Positions 14,915 to 24,756 of a DNA stretch of 64,000 bases are shown piece after piece; position 1 is the stretch's first letter; every line of letters begins with the position of its first letter. A model generated the notes under the pieces. It did not search any database and had not been told where the DNA came from. It was given only the letters and a program-made list of their open reading frames with translations. Location of the stretch: assembly GCF_000422705.1 (NCBI RefSeq), contig NZ_AUGO01000015.1:1-64000 (forward strand), in the 5' to 3' direction. Made by a program: the position numbers and the translations under genes. This stretch comes from Flavobacterium soli DSM 19725 (GTDB lineage: Bacteria; Bacteroidota; Bacteroidia; Flavobacteriales; Flavobacteriaceae).

Positions 14915-15038
14915 TATTGTAATGATTCAAACACAAAAAAATAAACTAAATTCAATATCAAAGAAAAAATCAGTGCTAATCTGTGACCCGAGACCGAAGG
15001 TCGAATAGACGAAGAAAATCAGTAACAAAAAAACAAAA

Positions 15039-18000
15039 ATGAAAAGACACTCCTTTGCAATATACGACGCTTCTGCAGGTTCCGGAAAAACCTATGCACT
15101 TGTAAAAGAGTACCTCAAGATCATCCTTTCCGCCAAGCAAAATGATGCGTATCGGAACATTCTCGCCATCACTTTTACCAACAAGGCCGTTCACGAAATG
15201 AAATCTCGGATTGTGACCAACTTGTCCGAGTTTGCAAAAGACAATCCCACAGAAAAGTCAGCCGATTTGATGCAGGAAATTGCAATTGAAATCAATCTTT
15301 CGTTATCGGAAATCAAACAAAAATCAAAAAGTATCATCAAGCACATCATTCACAATTATGCCGCTTTTGATATTTCCACGATTGATAAATTTACCCACAA
15401 AGTCATCCGGGCTTTTGCACACGATTTGAATCTTCCAGTGACTTTCGAAGTCACGCTTGATACTGAAAACCTCTTGATAGAAGCCGTCGATGCCTTGATT
15501 GCACAAGCCGGAGAAGACGAAACGCTCACAAAACTTCTAGTCGATTTCACGATGGAAAAAACCGACGATGATAAAAGTTGGGATATTTCACGCGAAATCC
15601 TTGAAACAGGAAGATTGATTTTGAATGAAAACAATCGGGAAGAAATCACGCATTTTCACGACAAGACGATTACGGAGTTTTTAGAAATCAAGAAAAAAAT
15701 CCAAGAAGCCTGTAAAATATTAGGAGATGAATGTGTAGAAGGCGGAACGAATATTTTGAATTTAATCGATTCGAACGGAATCGATCATAAATCATTTTCA
15801 AGAGAAACATTTCCCAATCATATCAAAAGCATCAAGGAAAACAGATTCAATCCTAAAAACAAGATGTTTCATGAAGTGGAAGATATTGCGATTAACAAAA
15901 CCGCAAAAGATAGAGCGATTATCGAAGGCATAATCCCAGAACTGCTTTCGAGTTTAAGCAAGATTTATGAAAACTATCAGAAGATTGGTTTTTATACTGC
16001 TTTCCTGAAAAACATAACGCCTTTATCGTTGCTGAACACAGTAAGTAACGAATTATCCAGAATCCAAAAGGAACAAAACATACTTTCGATTGCTGAATTC
16101 AATGCTATCATTCACAACGAAATTCAGAACCAGCCCGCTCCGTTTATCTACGAAAGATTAGGCGAACGTTACAAAAATTTTTTTATCGATGAATTTCAGG
16201 ATACTTCGGAAATGCAATGGCAAAACTTGATTCCACTAATCGATAATGCACTTTCGAGCGAAGATTTGCAAGGCGAAAGAGGTTCGCTGATGATTGTTGG
16301 CGATCCAAAACAATCCATTTACCGCTGGCGTGGCGGAAAAGCCGAACAGTTTATCGAGTTGAGCAAGGACTTGAATCCGTTTAATAATCCTGACAAACAT
16401 TTGGTGCATCTGGATAAAAATTACCGCAGTTATTCTCAAATTATTGATTTTAATAATGGATTTTTCAAGATGCTTTCGGGCGAATTTGAAAATGCAGATT
16501 ATAAAGATTTGTATGAAAACCACAGTCATCAAAAAAGCAATGATAAAGCGGGAGGCTACGTCAACATTTCCTTTATACCGAAAGTAGAAACTTCGGAAGG
16601 TGATGAAGAGGCATTGGATAAAACAGAATTATATGTTTTGGCTACTTTAAATACCATTAAAAAAGTCCAAAGTCAAGGTTTTGAATACCGCGACATCGTA
16701 ATTCTAACCCGAAAAAGAGGTCAAGGAATTGCAGTTGCGAATTACTTGACAGAACAAAACATTCCGCTACTTTCATCGGAAACGTTGATGATTGCAAATG
16801 CTACCGAAGTCCGGTTGATTATTAGTTTTTTGAGGTATTTGAAAAACAGCAATGATTTGGAATCGAAAGCGAATTTCCTGCAATACATCGCCAGAATGAT
16901 TCAAAACGAAATGCCAGTTCACGATTTTATCGCAAAAGGAATGGAGCTCAAAAATGAAACAGAGTTTGAGCAATGGTTGGTTATTTTTTCAACTGATGCT
17001 TCGGGATTGCTTTCGTTTCAAGACATCCGGAAAAAATCTTTGTATGAAGCGGTAGAAATTATCATCTCGAAATTTATTAGTCCTAAAAAAAATAACGCTT
17101 ACATTCAATATTTCTTAGACATCGTTTTGGAAAGAGATATCAGGAATCAAGCAGGAATTTCGGACTTTTTGAACTATTGGGATAAGAATTCAGAGAAGTT
17201 CAGTATTCCATCTCCAGAAGGTGATAATGCTGTGAGAATTATGACCATTCATAAATCGAAAGGATTGGAGTTTCCGGTTGTCATCATGCCTTTTGCGGAA
17301 GAAGATTACAGTCGAGCTCCAAGAAATAAATTATGGTTGGATGCGAATCAGGACGATTTCGGACTTCCAAAAGTGTTGATCGACAATAGCAGTGCCGTTG
17401 AAGGCTATGGCGAAGATGCTTCGGTGGTTTATAATGCCAAAAAGCAAGAGGAATTGCTGGACAATGTCAATGTTTTATATGTTGCACTAACAAGAGCCGA
17501 AGAACAGTTGTATATTATTTCAGGGATGAATTTATCTGCAAAAGGAGAAATCCCGAAAAACAATATGGGGACTTTTTTCATCAATTATTTGGAACAATAT
17601 GCTGATTTTAATGTCGATACATTCGAATATGAATTCGGAAATCCAATAAAATTATCTGCTGAAAGCAAGACGGTTGAAAAGCCTAAAAATATTGAATTGG
17701 TGCAACAAGCTCTGAATCCGAAAAATATAAAAATTGCACAGCGAGAAGCCTTAATGTGGGGAACTCATCAGCAAAAAGCAATTGAGTATGGAAATGTTTT
17801 GCATGAGATCTTATCCTTTATAAAAACAAAAAATGATGTGCAACTTGCCATTCAAAAAGCCATTGAAAACGGATTGATTACGATAAGCCAAGAAGAAATT
17901 GTAAGGCAAACAATCGATGAAATTGTGAACCATAACGACCTTGAAATTTATTTTTCAGAAGGAAATAAAATTCTCAACGAGCAAACCATCATTCAAAAAG

Positions 18001-18203
18001 AAGGACAAATCGTGAAACCCGATAGAATGGTTTTGACAAAAAACAATGAGGTCTTATTATTGGATTATAAAACGGGAATTCACAATCGAAAATACCAGTT
18101 GCAATTGGAAAATTATGAATCGGCAATTGAGAAAATGGGTTATACTGTTTCAAAAAAAGCTTTGATTTATATAGGAGAAGCAATCAATATAGTAAATTTG
18201 TAG
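15039..18203 (+). CDS. addA: AddA-like UvrD/RecB helicase-nuclease
   Basis: 1054 aa. The helicase motifs are in order: Walker A ASAGSGKTYALVKEYL near the N-terminus, FFIDEFQDTSEMQW (Walker B, about residue 388), VGDPKQSIYRWRGG, NYRS, IMTIHKSKGLEFPVVIMPF, and VLYVALTRAEEQLY. The C-terminus has a PD-(D/E)xK-type nuclease segment with LLDYKTGIHNRKYQLQLENY. Such enzymes unwind and resect double-strand breaks with AddB. addB lies about 2.8 kb downstream, past kbl and an OmpA gene. Length and domain order are normal for the family. Confidence 0.9.
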   Translation: MKRHSFAIYDASAGSGKTYALVKEYLKIILSAKQNDAYRNILAITFTNKAVHEMKSRIVTNLSEFAKDNPTEKSADLMQEIAIEINLSLSEIKQKSKSIIKHIIHNYAAFDISTIDKFTHKVIRAFAHDLNLPVTFEVTLDTENLLIEAVDALIAQAGEDETLTKLLVDFTMEKTDDDKSWDISREILETGRLILNENNREEITHFHDKTITEFLEIKKKIQEACKILGDECVEGGTNILNLIDSNGIDHKSFSRETFPNHIKSIKENRFNPKNKMFHEVEDIAINKTAKDRAIIEGIIPELLSSLSKIYENYQKIGFYTAFLKNITPLSLLNTVSNELSRIQKEQNILSIAEFNAIIHNEIQNQPAPFIYERLGERYKNFFIDEFQDTSEMQWQNLIPLIDNALSSEDLQGERGSLMIVGDPKQSIYRWRGGKAEQFIELSKDLNPFNNPDKHLVHLDKNYRSYSQIIDFNNGFFKMLSGEFENADYKDLYENHSHQKSNDKAGGYVNISFIPKVETSEGDEEALDKTELYVLATLNTIKKVQSQGFEYRDIVILTRKRGQGIAVANYLTEQNIPLLSSETLMIANATEVRLIISFLRYLKNSNDLESKANFLQYIARMIQNEMPVHDFIAKGMELKNETEFEQWLVIFSTDASGLLSFQDIRKKSLYEAVEIIISKFISPKKNNAYIQYFLDIVLERDIRNQAGISDFLNYWDKNSEKFSIPSPEGDNAVRIMTIHKSKGLEFPVVIMPFAEEDYSRAPRNKLWLDANQDDFGLPKVLIDNSSAVEGYGEDASVVYNAKKQEELLDNVNVLYVALTRAEEQLYIISGMNLSAKGEIPKNNMGTFFINYLEQYADFNVDTFEYEFGNPIKLSAESKTVEKPKNIELVQQALNPKNIKIAQREALMWGTHQQKAIEYGNVLHEILSFIKTKNDVQLAIQKAIENGLITISQEEIVRQTIDEIVNHNDLEIYFSEGNKILNEQTIIQKEGQIVKPDRMVLTKNNEVLLLDYKTGIHNRKYQLQLENYESAIEKMGYTVSKKALIYIGEAINIVNL

Positions 18204-18276
18204 CAAAGTAATTAGGGAAAAGCCAAAAGGCACGAGTGAACCCTGAACCATAAACCCATAACCTTATATCTTTAAA

Positions 18277-19476
18277 ATGTACGGAAAAATACAACAACAC
18301 CTGCAAAATGAATTAAAAACCATTGAAGACAATGGGATTTTCAAGAAAGAAAGAATCATCACTTCGCCACAAGGAGCTGAAATCACGATCTCTACTGGAG
18401 AAACAGTCTTAAATTTTTGTGCCAATAATTATTTGGGATTATCTTCTCATCCAGAAGTGGTTCAGGCAGCAAAAGATGCTTTGGATACTCACGGTTTCGG
18501 AATGTCGTCAGTTCGTTTTATTTGCGGAACTCAGGATATTCACAAAACGTTGGAGCAAAAAATCGCTGAATTCTACGGAACGGAGGACACAATCCTTTAT
18601 GCTGCCGCTTTTGATGCAAATGGGGGAGTTTTTGAGCCGTTATTAGGAGAAGAAGATGCTATTATATCAGATAGTTTGAACCATGCATCTATTATTGATG
18701 GTGTTCGTTTGTGCAAAGCTTCCCGTTACCGTTATGAAAACAGTAATATGGAAGATTTGGAACAGCAATTAATCAAAGCTAATGAAGCTGGAGCTCGTTT
18801 TAAAATTATTGTAACGGATGGCGTTTTCTCTATGGACGGAGTTGTAGCTCCACTTGACCAAATCTGTGACCTTGCTGATAAATATGATGCTATGGTTATG
18901 GTGGATGAATGCCATGCTGCAGGATTTATTGGTGCAACTGGAAAAGGAACACTTGAAGCAAAAGGTGTTATGGGAAGAGTTGACATCATCACTGGAACCC
19001 TAGGAAAAGCCCTTGGTGGTGCAATGGGAGGATATACAACGGGAAAAAAAGAAATTATAGAATTGCTTCGTCAACGTTCAAGACCTTATTTATTTTCGAA
19101 TTCTTTGGCTCCCGCGATTGTTGGAGCTTCAATCAAGGTTTTTGAATTGTTGAAAAAGGATACTTCCTTAAGAGATAAATTGGAATGGAATACCAATTAT
19201 TTTAAAGAGGGAATGAAAAAAGCAGGTTTTGATATTATCGATGGGGACTCTGCAATCGTTCCTGTAATGCTTTATGATGCAAAATTGTCTCAAACAATGG
19301 CGAATGAACTGCTAAAAAAAGGTATTTATGTAATAGGATTTTTCTTCCCAGTAGTACCAAAAGAAAAAGCAAGAATTAGAGTACAGCTTTCAGCAGCACA
19401 TACGAAAGAACACCTAGACCAAGCAATTAGTGCATTTATTGAAGTTGGAATAGCATTAAAAGTAATAACTAACTAA
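18277..19476 (+). CDS. kbl: Glycine C-acetyltransferase (2-amino-3-ketobutyrate CoA ligase)
   Basis: 399-aa PLP-dependent aminotransferase-fold enzyme of the alpha-oxoamine synthase group. It makes or cleaves 2-amino-3-ketobutyrate in threonine breakdown. [15 protein letters not shown] and [16 protein letters not shown] are present, and the PLP lysine is in [14 protein letters not shown] (about residue 244). tdh is not seen near it. The gene is bounded by addA upstream and an independently promoted porin gene downstream. Confidence 0.95.
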   Translation: MYGKIQQHLQNELKTIEDNGIFKKERIITSPQGAEITISTGETVLNFCANNYLGLSSHPEVVQAAKDALDTHGFGMSSVRFICGTQDIHKTLEQKIAEFYGTEDTILYAAAFDANGGVFEPLLGEEDAIISDSLNHASIIDGVRLCKASRYRYENSNMEDLEQQLIKANEAGARFKIIVTDGVFSMDGVVAPLDQICDLADKYDAMVMVDECHAAGFIGATGKGTLEAKGVMGRVDIITGTLGKALGGAMGGYTTGKKEIIELLRQRSRPYLFSNSLAPAIVGASIKVFELLKKDTSLRDKLEWNTNYFKEGMKKAGFDIIDGDSAIVPVMLYDAKLSQTMANELLKKGIYVIGFFFPVVPKEKARIRVQLSAAHTKEHLDQAISAFIEVGIALKVITN

Positions 19477-19517
19477 TTTTTTATCTAAAAATTATGTTAT
19501 TTTTTTAACATTTTCTT

Positions 19518-19547
19518 TTGTGATTAGAATTTATCGCATTACTTTTG
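19518..19547 (+). promoter_or_regulatory. Promoter of the OmpA/TSP3 gene
   Basis: TTG at 19518-19520, 19-nt spacer, TACTTTTG at 19540-19547. It gives a leader of about 29 nt before the ATG at 19581. Confidence 0.75.
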
Positions 19548-19580
19548 TCCTAATAACTTTTGTAACTAAAAAAATCAAGT

Positions 19581-20978
19581 ATGAAACATCTTAACAAAAT
19601 TTTTGCTGCTGCATTGATGGTTTTCGGACTAAGTTCGCAAGCACAAGATAGCGACAACCCATGGGCTATCTCCTTTGGAGTTAACGCAGTAGATACTCAA
19701 GCAAGTGCCACAAGAGATGGTGACTTTGCAGACCGTTTTAACAAACCTTTTAAAGTAAAAGATAACTGGAACATTCTTCCTTCTGTATCTTACTTAACAG
19801 TAAGTAGAAGCGTTGGAGATAATTTCTCTGTTGGAATTACTGGATCTGTAAACAAAATCGACAAATTTGTAACTCAGTCAACTGAGAGTTCAGATTACAT
19901 CGTTACAAATCCTGGTGATTTAACTTATTATGGATTAGACGGTATCATCAGATACAGTTTTATGAATCTTATTGGTTCTAAAGTAATTGACCCTTCTGCA
20001 CATATTGGTGGAGGTTATACTTGGTTAGGAGATTACAGTGCAGGTACTGTAAATGGAGGCTTAGGTTTAACTTTCTGGTTTAATGATAACGTTGGTTTGT
20101 CTTGGCAAACTTCTTACAAGAAATCATTTTCTGACACTCGTGAAGAAGTTCCTACTCATGTACAACACTTAGCAGGTCTTACTTTCAAATTTGGAGGTAA
20201 AGACACTGACGGAGATGGAGTATATGACAAAGATGATGCATGTCCAGAAGTTGCAGGCCCAAAAGAATTAAATGGATGTCCTGATACTGATGGAGATACA
20301 ATTCTTGATAAAGATGATGCTTGTCCAGAAATTGCTGGTCTAGTTGAATTTCAAGGTTGTCCTGATACTGACGGAGACGGAATTGCTGATAAAGATGATG
20401 CTTGTCCAGAAGTTGCTGGTTTGAAATCATTCCAAGGTTGTCCTGATACTGACGGAGACGGAGTTCAAGATAAAAATGACAAATGTCCTACTGTTGCAGG
20501 ACCAAAAGAAAATGGTGGTTGTCCATGGCCAGATACTGACGGAGACGGAGTACTTGACAAAGATGACAAATGTCCTTCTGTTAAAGGTACTGTAGCAAAC
20601 AATGGTTGCCCAGAAATCTCTGAAGAGCAAATCACTAAATTGAATGCTTACGCTAAAACGATCTTGTTCAACAGTGGAAAATCTACTTTCAAACAAGAAA
20701 CTTTCGCAGTACTTCAGTCAATCACAGCTATCTTGAAAGAATATCCTTCTTCTAAATTTAGCATCGAAGGTCACACAGATAGCGATGGTAAAGATGCAAT
20801 GAACCAAAAATTATCTGAAGATAGAGCTGGTGCAGTTAAAAACTACCTAATCGAAAACGGAATTGCTTCTGACAGATTAACTTCTACAGGTTTCGGAGAA
20901 AGCAAACCAATCGATACTAACAAAACAGCTAAAGGAAAAGCTAACAACAGAAGAGTTGAAGTGAAATTGGTAAAATAA
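19581..20978 (+). CDS. OmpA-family porin with thrombospondin type 3 repeats
   Basis: 465 aa with a signal peptide ending SSQAQ. Residues about 25-205 form an N-terminal eight-strand-like barrel. Five calcium-binding TSP3 repeats (about 210-345) follow, built from DTDGDGVxDKxDxCP units, which are near-identical in DNA (GATACTGACGGAGACGGA). The C-terminal OmpA domain has [22 protein letters not shown] and [10 protein letters not shown], which bind peptidoglycan. It sits at the outer membrane, linking it to the wall. A strong promoter and terminator flank it, so it is probably an abundant single-gene transcript. Confidence 0.93.
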   Translation: MKHLNKIFAAALMVFGLSSQAQDSDNPWAISFGVNAVDTQASATRDGDFADRFNKPFKVKDNWNILPSVSYLTVSRSVGDNFSVGITGSVNKIDKFVTQSTESSDYIVTNPGDLTYYGLDGIIRYSFMNLIGSKVIDPSAHIGGGYTWLGDYSAGTVNGGLGLTFWFNDNVGLSWQTSYKKSFSDTREEVPTHVQHLAGLTFKFGGKDTDGDGVYDKDDACPEVAGPKELNGCPDTDGDTILDKDDACPEIAGLVEFQGCPDTDGDGIADKDDACPEVAGLKSFQGCPDTDGDGVQDKNDKCPTVAGPKENGGCPWPDTDGDGVLDKDDKCPSVKGTVANNGCPEISEEQITKLNAYAKTILFNSGKSTFKQETFAVLQSITAILKEYPSSKFSIEGHTDSDGKDAMNQKLSEDRAGAVKNYLIENGIASDRLTSTGFGESKPIDTNKTAKGKANNRRVEVKLVK

Positions 20979-21001
20979 TTTCTTCCTTTTAAATAATTAA
21001 G

Positions 21002-21032
21002 AAACGCCTCGATTTATCGGGGCGTTTTTTTT
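21002..21032 (+). terminator. Terminator of the OmpA/TSP3 gene
   Basis: 12-bp stem (AAACGCCTCGAT, with one G-U) and T run, just upstream of addB at 21044. Confidence 0.88.
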
Positions 21033-21043
21033 ATTTTTATAAA

Positions 21044-23803
21044 ATGACAAATGCTACTTTTTTAGATAAGATTGCCGAAACCATAATTGATAATTACCAA
21101 CAGAATTTATCAGATCTGATCGTGGTATTACCTAACAAAAGAGCAAAGGTTTTCTTAATTGAAGCATTAAAAAATAAAGTAGAGAATACTATTTTTTCGC
21201 CTCAAATAATTAGTATCGAAGAATTTGTACAGGAAATTGCAAGTATTCGTTCCATTGATAGTATCGAGCTCCTATTTGAATTCTATGAAGTATATCTGTC
21301 TGTTACAGATAAACTACATCAGCAAACCTTTGAGCTTTTTGCCAATTGGGCAAAGACTTTACTTCAAGACTTTAACGAAATAGACCGTTATCTTTTAGAT
21401 CCAAAGCATGTTTTGTCTTACCTAAAGGATATTGATGACATTAAAAAATGGGGTATTGAAGTTGAAAACAAAACCACTTTACTCGAAAATTATATCGATT
21501 TCTGGAAACTCCTTCCCAACTACTACGAATCGCTTTATAATCATTTGCTCAATAAAGGAATTGGTTATCAAGGCTTGATTTATCGTCAGGCTGTTGAAAA
21601 CCTAAATCATTTTTCTAATTCAACAGGTGATAATCAATTTTTATTTGCGGGATTTAATGCTTTGAATGCTTCCGAAGAAAAGATCGTGCAACATTTAATT
21701 GCTTCCGATTCTGCTAAAATTTATTGGGATGTTGATGCGGTTTTCTTGAATGACCATTTCCAGGATGCCGGATTATTTGTGAGAAGATTCAAGGATGGCT
21801 GGAAACATTATAAGACAAACCCTTTTGAATGGATTGTAAACGACTTCTCGCAATCGAAGAATATCAAGATTATTGGTACTCCAAAAACAATCGGTCAAGC
21901 CAAAATAGCGGGAAGTATCATCGAACAATTAATTGATGAAGATGCAGTTTCAATGAATAAAACAGCACTTGTTTTGGGAGAAGAAAATCTCCTCGTTCCA
22001 CTTTTATATTCGTTACCTTCAACTGTGGGAGCCTTGAACATTACGATGGGATATTCTGGAAAAAATAACCCAGCCCAAATCTTGATTGCCAAGTTGTTCA
22101 AGATGCATACCAATGCACTTTCCAGAAGTGGCGACAGTTATGTGTTTTATTACAAGGATGTCTTGGATATTTTGACACACCCGCTAGTGGAACCCTATGC
22201 AAGAACATCAAAGTTGGTTGCTATAATCAATCAGAATAATTACACCTTTATTACCCATAAAAAAGTAAACGAACTCAACGAAAATCCAACCGAATTATTT
22301 CTTTTATTATTTCAGAAATGGGAAAATGGATCTGTTACGGTACTTGAAACATTATCTAATTTATTGCTAATCATAAAGTCGAATCTGAGCAATGACAATG
22401 AGGAAGAAAAGATTACAAAAGCTTTTGTCTATTCGATTTTTAAAGTCATCAATAAATTAATTAATTATTATTCCCAACATCATCATATTGACAAGATTGA
22501 AACCTTGCATGCCATCTACAAGCAAATAATTGACCTTGCTGAGGTTTCGTTTGAAGGTGAACCCTTGAATGGATTGCAGATTATGGGAGTCCTGGAAAGC
22601 CGTGTGCTCGATTTTGAGACCGTAATTATAACCTCGATGAACGAAGGCAAGTTTCCGGCTGGAAAATCACAAAATTCATTTATTCCTTATGATGTAAAAC
22701 GAGAATTGGGACTGCCTACTTTTAAAGAAAAGGATGCCATTTATACCTATCACTTTTATCATTTGCTACAACGGGCCAAGAACATTTACCTGCTTTACAA
22801 TACCGAGAGCGAGGGTCTTGATGGTGGAGAAAAAAGCCGTTTCATTACCCAACTTGAGGTCGAGAAACAACCCAATCATACCATAACGCATGAAATCCGT
22901 AACAGCGAAGTTCCGCTAATTGCGTATGAACCCATTGTGATCCCAAAGTCGGGAAGCGTGATGCAAAGGTTGAGAGAAATAGCTGAAAAAGGTTTTTCCC
23001 CATCGGCATTGACCAGTTATATCCGAAACCCGATACAATTTTATTTCCAGAAAATTTTACGCATTAGCGAAGTAGAAGAAGTAGAAGAAAATATAGCTTT
23101 GAATACTTTAGGGACGATTATTCACGGAACACTTGAAGCTTTATATCTGCCCTTAATTGGAAAGTTCCTTACCGTTGAAGATATTAAAAACTGCATCAAA
23201 TTGATTGACGAAGAAGTCTTAAAGCAGTTTAAATTGGTTTATAAGGAAGGCGAAATCAAGAAAGGACGAAACCTTCTTGCCTTTGAAGTTGCCAAACGGA
23301 ATGTCTATAACTTCCTCAAACTCGAACTCCAAGAGATAGAAAATGGCGATGCAGTAAAGATTATCGCATTGGAGAAAACCTATGAAAGAGTTTTAGAACA
23401 TCCAAGTTTGCCTTTTCCGGTTTTAATCAAAGGAAATGTAGACAGGATTGAATCCCGAAATGGAAAAATTCGAATTATTGATTATAAAACAGGAAAGGTA
23501 GAAGCTCGAGATGTTGCTTTAAAACAATGGAATAAACTGACTTCAGACATAAAATCAGATAAGATTATCCAGGTTTTGGCTTATGCTTTTATGTATGAGC
23601 TACAACTTCAAGGACAAGAAATGGAGGTTGGAATTATTTCTTTTAAGAACTTGAAAGCAGGTTTTATGCCTTTCAAGTTTAAAATCGATAAGGAGGAAAT
23701 TTCGACAATCAATCAAGAAATTTCGGGTAATTATATTGAAGAGTTGGTGGTCCTTTTAAACGAAATATTAGATGTGAATGTTCCTTTTGAAGAAAGGATT
23801 TAA
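21044..23803 (+). CDS. addB: AddB-like PD-(D/E)xK exonuclease
   Basis: 919 aa. The N-terminal part lacks a clear Walker A, as AddB proteins do. The C-terminal PD-(D/E)xK nuclease has RIIDYKTGKVEARD preceded by LIKGNVDRIESRNGK. Homologues in Firmicutes carry four cysteines for a 4Fe-4S cluster in the nuclease; here the entry region reads SALTSYIRNPIQFYFQKIL with no cysteine, and none is seen near the end. It is normal for the family in Bacteroidota as far as I recall. It would act with the AddA-like protein at 15039. Confidence 0.85.
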   Translation: MTNATFLDKIAETIIDNYQQNLSDLIVVLPNKRAKVFLIEALKNKVENTIFSPQIISIEEFVQEIASIRSIDSIELLFEFYEVYLSVTDKLHQQTFELFANWAKTLLQDFNEIDRYLLDPKHVLSYLKDIDDIKKWGIEVENKTTLLENYIDFWKLLPNYYESLYNHLLNKGIGYQGLIYRQAVENLNHFSNSTGDNQFLFAGFNALNASEEKIVQHLIASDSAKIYWDVDAVFLNDHFQDAGLFVRRFKDGWKHYKTNPFEWIVNDFSQSKNIKIIGTPKTIGQAKIAGSIIEQLIDEDAVSMNKTALVLGEENLLVPLLYSLPSTVGALNITMGYSGKNNPAQILIAKLFKMHTNALSRSGDSYVFYYKDVLDILTHPLVEPYARTSKLVAIINQNNYTFITHKKVNELNENPTELFLLLFQKWENGSVTVLETLSNLLLIIKSNLSNDNEEEKITKAFVYSIFKVINKLINYYSQHHHIDKIETLHAIYKQIIDLAEVSFEGEPLNGLQIMGVLESRVLDFETVIITSMNEGKFPAGKSQNSFIPYDVKRELGLPTFKEKDAIYTYHFYHLLQRAKNIYLLYNTESEGLDGGEKSRFITQLEVEKQPNHTITHEIRNSEVPLIAYEPIVIPKSGSVMQRLREIAEKGFSPSALTSYIRNPIQFYFQKILRISEVEEVEENIALNTLGTIIHGTLEALYLPLIGKFLTVEDIKNCIKLIDEEVLKQFKLVYKEGEIKKGRNLLAFEVAKRNVYNFLKLELQEIENGDAVKIIALEKTYERVLEHPSLPFPVLIKGNVDRIESRNGKIRIIDYKTGKVEARDVALKQWNKLTSDIKSDKIIQVLAYAFMYELQLQGQEMEVGIISFKNLKAGFMPFKFKIDKEEISTINQEISGNYIEELVVLLNEILDVNVPFEERI

Positions 23804-23804
23804 G

Positions 23805-24587
23805 CTATATGCTTTTAAAAAACCCCAATAAACTTTTCTTCAAATCATCCCTGTTTTCAATGTGGCTCATGTGTCCGTCTGGAAAAGTGAGGAGTTTTAC
23901 TTCAGTATTTTCAATCTGTTCGATGCTTTCTTCGTAATTTAAAACAGGATCGTTTTTTCCCAAAACTAACAAGATAGGAAATTGAGCAAAATGCAAAATA
24001 ACTTCACGGTCCTTGCGGATTTTCATTCCTTCAAGCGATGCAACAATTCCCTGCAAAGGTGTTTTTAAAGCTTCGGTTTTTACATTTTCAATTTCAGATT
24101 CTAATTTTTCACGATTATTTTCTGAAAATAAATTGGCAATTGAAAGTCGAACAAAGTTGTTGTAATTTTGTTTTACGGCTTTGATGGCTCTGTCGCGATT
24201 GGTTTTTCGTTCATCAGAATCGGCTCTGGAAGTAGAATTTAAAAGCACTAATCCTTTAACGTTATCGGCATACAGTTCGGCGAAAGCCAAAGCCACATAA
24301 CCGCCCATCGAATGTCCCACAAAAACCGCTTTTCTGATTTTTAATTCTGATAAAACGGCATGAACCACATCGGCATTGTCTTCCATAGAATGCACATATC
24401 CCATTGGTTCTGTGTTTCCGTGACCTAATAAATCAATGGTAATGGCGCGGTATTTTTGGGTAAGTTCTGGAATGAAATAATCCCACATCTTGCTGTTTTC
24501 CAAAAACCCATGTAACAAAACAACTGCAGTTCCTTTGCCAGAATCTGTGAAAGAAATTTTTGTGTTTTTGTAGATTATTTGTTTCAA
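23805..24587 (-). CDS. Alpha/beta hydrolase
   Basis: 260 aa. The nucleophile Ser is in VGHSMGGYVAL (about residue 94), the acid Asp probably in LGKNDPVLN, and the His in DGHMSHIENRDDL (about 240). The oxyanion segment HGFLENSKMW is intact. The substrate is unknown. The start is TTG; a -7 box TACTTTTG at 24607-24614 puts transcription about 13-16 nt upstream, which supports this start. Confidence 0.8.
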   Translation of the reverse strand: MKQIIYKNTKISFTDSGKGTAVVLLHGFLENSKMWDYFIPELTQKYRAITIDLLGHGNTEPMGYVHSMEDNADVVHAVLSELKIRKAVFVGHSMGGYVALAFAELYADNVKGLVLLNSTSRADSDERKTNRDRAIKAVKQNYNNFVRLSIANLFSENNREKLESEIENVKTEALKTPLQGIVASLEGMKIRKDREVILHFAQFPILLVLGKNDPVLNYEESIEQIENTEVKLLTFPDGHMSHIENRDDLKKSLLGFFKSI

Positions 24588-24705
24588 GGAAGATGTTTTT
24601 ATAGTACAAAAGTATAATTTATTATTTCATCAGATACATTTTTTTGCCACAGATTAAAGGATTTTCCGGATTAAAAATTATTCTGATTTTATAAATCTTT
24701 GTTTC

Positions 24706-24736
24706 AAAAAAAACGGCTCGCTTTCGCAAACCGTTT
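24706..24736 (-). terminator. Terminator of pepP
   Basis: On the minus strand AAACGG / CCGTTT with an inner GC stem and a GAAA loop, then a T run, 20 nt past the pepP stop. Confidence 0.75.
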
Positions 24737-24756
24737 CATAAATCAAAAATCTTAAA

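Larger units (their letters stand above)
14594..15038. other. Intergenic region between sodB and addA
   Basis: 445 bp without a gene. It holds the sodB promoter -7 box, a minus-strand copy of repeat family 2, a copy of the CCTAACAGGTTTT palindrome (14888-14914), and a segment with ATCAGTGCTAATCTGTG and GACCGAAGGTC dyads near 14970-15010 before addA. Confidence 0.7.

Noticed and set aside
20185..20696. Minus-strand ORFs in the TSP3 region; possible tandem DNA repeat or CRISPR
   Set aside because: The periodicity is the coding repeat DTDGDG of the porin; there are no constant repeats with unique spacers.
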